Assembly: GCA_023101725.1 (NCBI GenBank)
Contig: JALJCO010003053.1
Location: forward strand, 496,001-560,000
DNA from: Atherinomorus stipes
Taxonomy: Eukaryota > Chordata > Actinopteri > Atheriniformes > Atherinidae
Length of the DNA stretch: 64,000 bases
Reading direction: 5' to 3'
The notes under the pieces were generated by a model. That model worked only from the letters and a program-made list of their open reading frames with translations, searched no databases and was not told the origin of the DNA. Shown here piece by piece: positions 57,897-64,000 of the stretch. Every line of letters starts with the position of its first letter. The stretch's first letter is position 1. A program made the position numbers and the translations under genes.

Positions 57897-58230
57897 CTGG
57901 ATGAACCACTGTCACAGAGAAGAGGATTGAATCAGCGGAGTTCATTTGGAGCTGCACTCCTCTCCAGCACAATGCTGAGACAATCAGAACATTCACTCAG
58001 TCAGAACAGTGCTTTCTCAGAAGAACTGACTACCAATTCAAGCCTCCAGAGGTCAGTTTGACTGGAACTAAAAGCTTTCCCCTGTATATACTACTGGACA
58101 TCTTTTATTGTCTTTCACATCTTCAAAACTGTGATAATGTGTACTACTGTTCTGCGATCTTGAGAAGATTTACTTCCTATTTCTTAATTGAAAAAAGAAT
58201 ATAAATAAACGGAAGCCATGATTTGCACAG
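57897..58230 (+). other. rpp25: rpp25 3' untranslated region
   Basis: Noncoding sequence between the second-frame stop and the polyadenylation signal. No repeats are inserted. Confidence 0.6.
58204..58209 (+). terminator. Polyadenylation signal AATAAA
   Basis: Canonical AATAAA about 310 bases after the rpp25 stop, in ATATAAATAAACGG. Cleavage would be expected some 10-30 bases later. Confidence 0.6.
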
Positions 58231-60519
58231 GTTCCACAGTACAGCTTGCAGCAAACAATCTAGAGTTTGTGGACAAAATAATTCACTGGCATCATCCTCT
58301 GATTGTCTCTATTCATCAATGCTTTTAAATATAGCTTTCAAAAATACACAACATAGATTTAAGGAGTCAAAATAAAAACATCTTAAAGCCATGGATGGTA
58401 TGAAAAATAGAAACATACCAATTTTGTTTGTCTAATTATTAATCCTGACAAAACCAAAATCAAATAAACAGTTTTCCAAATCAAATTTTCTTTTTATTTC
58501 ATCTTTCTTACTCACACATCACTGAATCTGCAGAGCTCTGATGGAACAAAAAAAAAAAAAAATCACAGTGTGCTGATCTTTTGATAAGAATTACAGCAGT
58601 GAAATTTGTCTGTAGAAAAAGCTGATTTAATGACAAAGCTGTTGATAAGGCACCAAACCAACCCAGTCTGACAGAAATGCCACAGGGAGAAATACGGGCA
58701 CAGATTATCATTAAGATAACTATATAACATCACACAACACAGTGGAGTAAAGGATTAAAACTAGGCTTGACAGAGTTATATACTGCACTACTCCTGCAAA
58801 ATATGAAACCTAAGGCAACAAGGTTCACTCCTTCTCATTTCAGCCTCCAGGCCTGCACAAGCAGCATATCTACTGTCATCTTTTTCTTCCAGTATGTGCT
58901 ATTTCTCAAACAAAATATAGGGAAAAAAATTTGATCAAAACGGAGCCGAGATGTAAGGTTACACTATGCAACTTCTAGTTGGCAGACATAAATGAAATGG
59001 CTGCAGACTTTTTTTAGTTGACATTTTTCATGCATTGCCTCTCTCCATTTTCACACCATTTACATACTAGTTAAGTTCCAAAAAAGGCAAAAGACTTATT
59101 GCTGAAGCTTAACTGGATGCTGCAGACATCTATGGCAATTGGATCAAAGTTCTACTAAACAAAATGTATAGTGCTTAAAAGAAAAAGAAAAAAAAGCTGG
59201 AAAAATACGCCTTGAATTTTGTAAATTAAACATTTCTGTCAGGAAACATAGGAAAAAAGTACAACAAACCTTCCGAAGAATTCCTTCAAAACACTTTGAT
59301 GTTTTACTAATACTATATTAAGTAACTGATGATCTTAATGAAAATCTGCAAAAGCTAATGTGACCACCAAAAGTAAATTAATCAAAGAAACCTCCAATTT
59401 GTGAGACATATTTGTTCTACTTGGAAACAGCTAAATGAAGAACAGTAAAATTTCAATGGCATTTACTTTCTTTTTGAATCATTCAAAGAAATAAAAATCC
59501 TAATTTATCATAAAGTGGTCGGCAGCACCCTAACAGTCTGGCGGACATAGTGATTAACCTCCTTCTCGATCCCATTGAATGAATCAAAGCACAACAGAGC
59601 AACCAAGGTTGAATAAGAAATGCTGTGACTGCAGCACAGCACATATGTAGCAAACTGTGTGTCCTCGAGACCGCAGGAAGGTTATCATTACAGGTCGTTG
59701 TTATCACAGAGTTAACAGCTTTCACCCCAGAGCCTATGGGACAGTCAGTCTACGATGCAGGTCAAAAAGATAATGCAGCTACAAGTAAATTCCAAATCGA
59801 CCTGCATCTGTTATCATGCATTAAGAATTCAGGGCCAAGTGTGAAATGCAGAGAGGTAATTAGGGATAACGGCATAGCGCACCTGAGTGAGAGCACAGAT
59901 AAAACATACTGACAAAAGCATTATCCAAGAGCTAAATCCAATGTGGCTGGCATGAAATAGGGTGGCGGAGGAGTCAACAAAGAGCATTATAAGAATGTGG
60001 ACAAGGTTATTCACATGCTGTGAGTCAGTTTGCCAGTAATGTTTGTTTTTAAAGATGCATTCAAAGGGGATATGAAGGGGATAAGGGCCTTGGCCTAAAA
60101 TGCACCACAGTATTTGTGTGTAGTTAACAAAGCACTTCTATATATGCATCGTGTTTAAACTCAGTAGATAAGTTTCAAAACCTGTTCTTTTTTTGAAACA
60201 GACTAATTAAATGAAAACAGACTAATCTGCCTTCAACACCACCGAAATGATCATCTTTAGTCTTGAAACATTGAAGAAAGGACGAGAAAAGGGGATCCCT
60301 ATTTGTTCTTTTCCTTTAAATGTACATATATTGGACAGGTGAAATATTATTGTTTACTCATTTTTTTTCTTCTTTTCTTCTATTGTTTACTTAAAAAATA
60401 ACAACAACAAAAAACACAGAAAACTCTAAAATTGATGACCCTGTTTTGAGAGCTTGATTTTTCTGTTATGGTGGACACAACAGCAGCATTCTGCTCACTA
60501 AAGCTAATAAATAACTGCA
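58231..60519. other. Intergenic DNA, no gene recognised
   Basis: AT-rich, almost repeat-free apart from an A run at 58548-58562. Short frames have no motifs. Confidence 0.55.
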
Positions 60520-60770
60520 TGCGCTGAATGTGAATAAATTCATTTTGAAGTTAGCATAATGAAAGTGTTGGCACTCTATTTTTCCCTTCTCTGCCGCTGC
60601 AGCAGATGAGAGTGAGGTCTCTGGGATGGCGTGGGAGTTCGCTATCTCCCAGCCTCCAGATGGCTCCGTCTTCTCTTATCTAGAAGAATGGGTGCTGCCT
60701 CAATTTTTCAACTCGCCTTATCTGGGAATCCTTTAAATTGAATATTTACTAGGCCTATGTTTTCTGCCTG
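60520..60770. other. Candidate conserved noncoding element
   Basis: Repeat-free block with structured words: TAACTGCATGCGCTGAATG, TCTTATCTAGAAGAATGGG, TCAACTCGCCTTATCTGGG, CTTTAAATTGAATATTTAC. GATA-like sites (TTATCT) occur twice. No frame of note. Conservation is inferred only from texture. Confidence 0.35.
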
Positions 60771-63700
60771 TGTTAGCCCTCTGAAGTCAACATTCCTCTT
60801 GCTTGTTCAGACAGGGCAAAAGGTTTTTCTCACTCATACTTTTCCTTTTGTCTGCCTTGTCAAGTAATAGGACAATGATTGATTATGTGATTGCTGGTAG
60901 AGAATGGAAGGTTAAGCAGAGACCAGTGGAGACATTTTAACAAATGTTCATTGAGGGAATATGTTGAACAATAGAGAAACATACATTAACCAAACATGAC
61001 ATCAGGCACCTCCATTATATGTCAAGAGTAAAGTGAATTAAATTAATCATTTTTGGAGCAGTCTATTGTTTCCCACACAGCATACACAAGAGGTTAAGAG
61101 AACCCTTAAGCAGCCACTGAAAACATCTTATTGCCATTTGACTGGCTGTGGTCTATCTGCATAAACAAGCTGTGCCACAGCTACTCCCTAGTAAGTGTCT
61201 GGAAATGTCTTTTCAAAACCATTTTGTGAAATGCCTCTATGTTGGATTAATCAGTGCAGCTGAGGATGTAATTGCTGTGCTGAAGTCAAAGCTGTAAGAA
61301 CAGATAATGAACACTGACTACAAGGCTGCCAGAATCCAAAGGGGAAAAAAAGACAAGTTTGGAAACCAAAATGTCTTCAGCATTCTTTAAAGGCTATGAA
61401 AAAAAACAAAGTTTGTCTGTATTAACACTTAAAGAGAAAAAAAGACCACTTTACAAAACCACCACTTGGGACTCAGTGGTCATTAACATGGAAATTGTCT
61501 AATTTGAGACAGCTGCATTAAGCTATTGAAATCTGAAAGGGCACTCATCCAAAATGTTATCTGCTTTAAGGGGTTTTTATGCTCTTAAAATAATTTACTA
61601 AAACACAAAAAATATAAACTACCATGCATCTTTAAATTTTTGTATTAAACTGCTGTTTGATTAATTTTAATAAAGAGTGTGCTTTAGATGAAAAATAGCA
61701 ACTAAAGCAACTGGCTGTTGCTGCCCTCTAGTGAAGGAACAAGTTCAAAGTTAACAAAGCAGGAATATATATCCTTTCACGAGTGCCATTACCAACTTGT
61801 ACAACACACTTTATGGCTTTTTGCAACTCAATGTTTGTACAACAACACAGAAAAGTCACAGTAGCCTCTAAACAACCATTATCTGATTTTATATGTTCTA
61901 AAAAAAAAAAAAAAAAAAAAAATAAATGTATAAACTTCCACTGCAAGTTACAGTACTTCCTTCTTATCTCCTTAAAAAAAAGAATGTGTCCCTTTTCTAT
62001 ACTGCAGTACCCACTGCCACTTCAGTGAACGGCCTCTAAGGGTTTTTGATATCATATGTGTGGCTTGAAATAGACTTCCCCAGTTGCTCAAAGATTCAAA
62101 AAGTGTTATTTTAAATTCACATGGTTTATCAGTCCCATGCACACAAGAAGATGCCTGCTGCATAACCAGAGGTCTGCTGGTAATGTGCCACTTACAGGTT
62201 AAACTATTTAAAATGAAGATATTTAAACAACAATGAATGAGTCACAAAACAAAAAGTAATAGTAAAAATGACCATTTGATGGAGTGACATGAATCTGGTG
62301 CACACAGACATCCCTTAGCTGCCACACAGAAACTGGTGTTATTTGTATTACTTCAGGAAATAGGGCCGCTCTTAACTGACTGTGACAGCATACATGAACG
62401 ACTGTACGACGCAGAACCTGTGAAAATGCAACCAGCCTTGGCCGGTCAATATGAAAACTATTATTTCAATAATGACCCAATTTTTTCTTGCATCTTACAG
62501 TTCTGTAATGAACAGTTCCAAAGATGATTAATTGGTTCTAAAAGGTTACACATAAAACTATATTTGCAACATTTAAAGAATATTTAGAGATTTAGAGCTA
62601 ATTTTGTTCTGAAATGTTTGGACAGGAAAAGATCCAGCAAACGGCATAGATAACACATAAAAGTTTCAGCTCATAGATTGTAACAGTTTAAAACCTTCAC
62701 ATGCACAATATTCAGTTCAATTTAGCCCTTTTTTTTTTGTTTGTTTTGCACCGATTCAGAAAGTCCATTATGATTTAAAGAAAAAAGGAAATCCATTACA
62801 TAATCCACATTGGTCCAATTTTTTATAACTGTGTTCATACAAGCTAATTCCTAAAAAGTAATTGCCTAGATAAGGAAACCAACTATGTTTTTTTTTCCAA
62901 CTGATTGTTATGAAAGGTTATCGCTCATGCAAAAAAATGCAGCAGAAGGCCACATGAAGACTGAAACTTCCAGACAACTGTAATCAATGTAATAATTAGA
63001 GGCTAAAATAAACCGCAGAGGTCAGGAGCTTTCCAGAAGAGTGGATAAATAAATGATGGCTGATAAAATTCAATCTTCTGTTTTCTTAAGAAGTTCAGAA
63101 AGAAACTTTCTTAAGAAGTTTCTTAAGAAGTTCAGAAAGGTTTAGCAGGCCTGTGCTCAAATGTGCCTTCTGGAAGAGTAGTAACAAAACAACATTTGCT
63201 CTGTCCTTACAAAAACAGCTTTTCAAGTTATGAAATTAACAAGCTTGACACATTTTGGAAACAATTTTGGTTGAACTCTATGGCTTAAATAAAACTTTTT
63301 TTTTGTTTGTTTCAAAGGAAATGTTAAATATCAAACTGATACAGAAAAAAAGATAGATTCATGAACATAATATGACCTTTACAACAATAGAATAATCTTA
63401 AACCAGCCTATAAATCCATGAATGCTAAAACAATAAGTTGAAAATTTTACCATGGTCCTTGTCATCCTAAAACCTCAACAGCAGTGCATGTAGTCTAAGA
63501 ATTTCCCATGCCAGGAACCTTTCCAAGAAAAAATGAGCCAAAATACCTCAAAGAAGATTTGAAGAACTATCAGCTGGCAACAAAATAAATTAAAAATCTG
63601 TGATCAGTCGTCATTTTACCAACCAGACATGGCGCCTAAGCTTTCATTTTTGTTGTTTCAAAAGTAAACAACAAAGTAAATAAAACTAAAGTACTCTTGT

Positions 63701-64000
63701 TTGAAGTGTGCCTTTGGTTGGAAATAAAAAGAAGGCTTATTATGAGCCATGCAAGCCGTCAACAACATGCAAAAGCTCAAATTCAAACAGTCACAAACAG
63801 CCAGAGTTGCATATCCAACAACTTGAGTAACCGATCTATTCAATGTGCAGGATGTGTTTAGCTTTTCAGTTCAAAACATTGGAAACACTGTTTATTAAAC
63901 ATTTGCATGAATATTTTATTTAATTTCTGCTCAGTATGAGAGTTTATAAAAGAATCATGACATTCACCACTGATAAATAGAATCTGGGTTTGGCTGTGAA
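60771..64000. other. Intergenic DNA, no gene recognised
   Basis: AT-rich. Poly-A at 61900-61921. A small palindromic repeat lies at 63080-63140. No exons or elements were identified to the window edge. Confidence 0.55.
63080..63140. repeat. Triplicated TTCTTAAGAA palindrome
   Basis: TTTTCTTAAGAAGTTCAGAA, TTTCTTAAGAAGT and TTTCTTAAGAAGTTCAGAA follow one another within 60 bases. Each has the 10-bp palindrome TTCTTAAGAA; two share the trailing GTTCAGAAAG. Confidence 0.85.

Noticed and set aside
63080..63140. Heat-shock element cluster
   Set aside because: GAA and TTC blocks are not in the 5-bp alternating spacing that heat-shock factor needs.

Overview
The window is nuclear DNA of a vertebrate, almost certainly a teleost fish. 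It is AT-rich and gene-poor, full of microsatellites, and carries the usual fish mix of transposons: L2-type LINEs, a tRNA-derived SINE, Tc1/mariner, many hAT elements, PIF-Harbinger and ISL2EU-like elements, and TTAA-flanked Kolobok/T2-like elements. There are no bacterial operons, ribosome binding sites or CRISPR arrays. Species cannot be read from the sequence. All family names rest on motif memory and on terminal repeats and target-site duplications (TSDs) read by eye, not on a database search.

One host gene is recognised: rpp25 (57056-57896, + strand), the Alba-domain RNase P/MRP protein subunit. Its reading frame is broken by one extra G near 57620. The C-terminal family motif resumes in the next frame, so this is either a sequencing/assembly error or a real lesion. 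A polyadenylation signal follows at 58204.

Layout. 1-3.9 kb: L2 LINE 3' end, then TTAA-type repeats. 3.9-7.6 kb: no gene, with conserved-looking noncoding DNA. 7.6-13.7 kb: Tc1 fragment, Harbinger remnant with a Myb-like domain, small hAT, SINE, hAT with a BED-finger remnant. 13.7-20.5 kb: LINE tails, a TTAA element split by an odd GC-rich/A-rich insert, a CA-rich tract holding a hAT element with an exact 8-bp TSD, and a Harbinger fragment. 20.5-27.7 kb: no recognised gene. 27.7-36.9 kb: LINE and hAT transposase remnants, a Tc1 deletion derivative, a minisatellite, a full TTAA element, then a nest of two Tc1 elements each interrupted by another transposon. 36.9-38.4 kb: conserved-looking noncoding DNA. 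38.4-53.4 kb: dense transposon mosaic including an ISL2EU-like element with remnants of both its genes. 53.4-64 kb: low repeat content around rpp25.

I found no convincing new biological system. Best leads: the rpp25 frameshift, the two-gene ISL2EU-like remnant, the group of TTAA elements, the 15782-16827 insert, and the dated nesting order at 34.1-36.9 kb.
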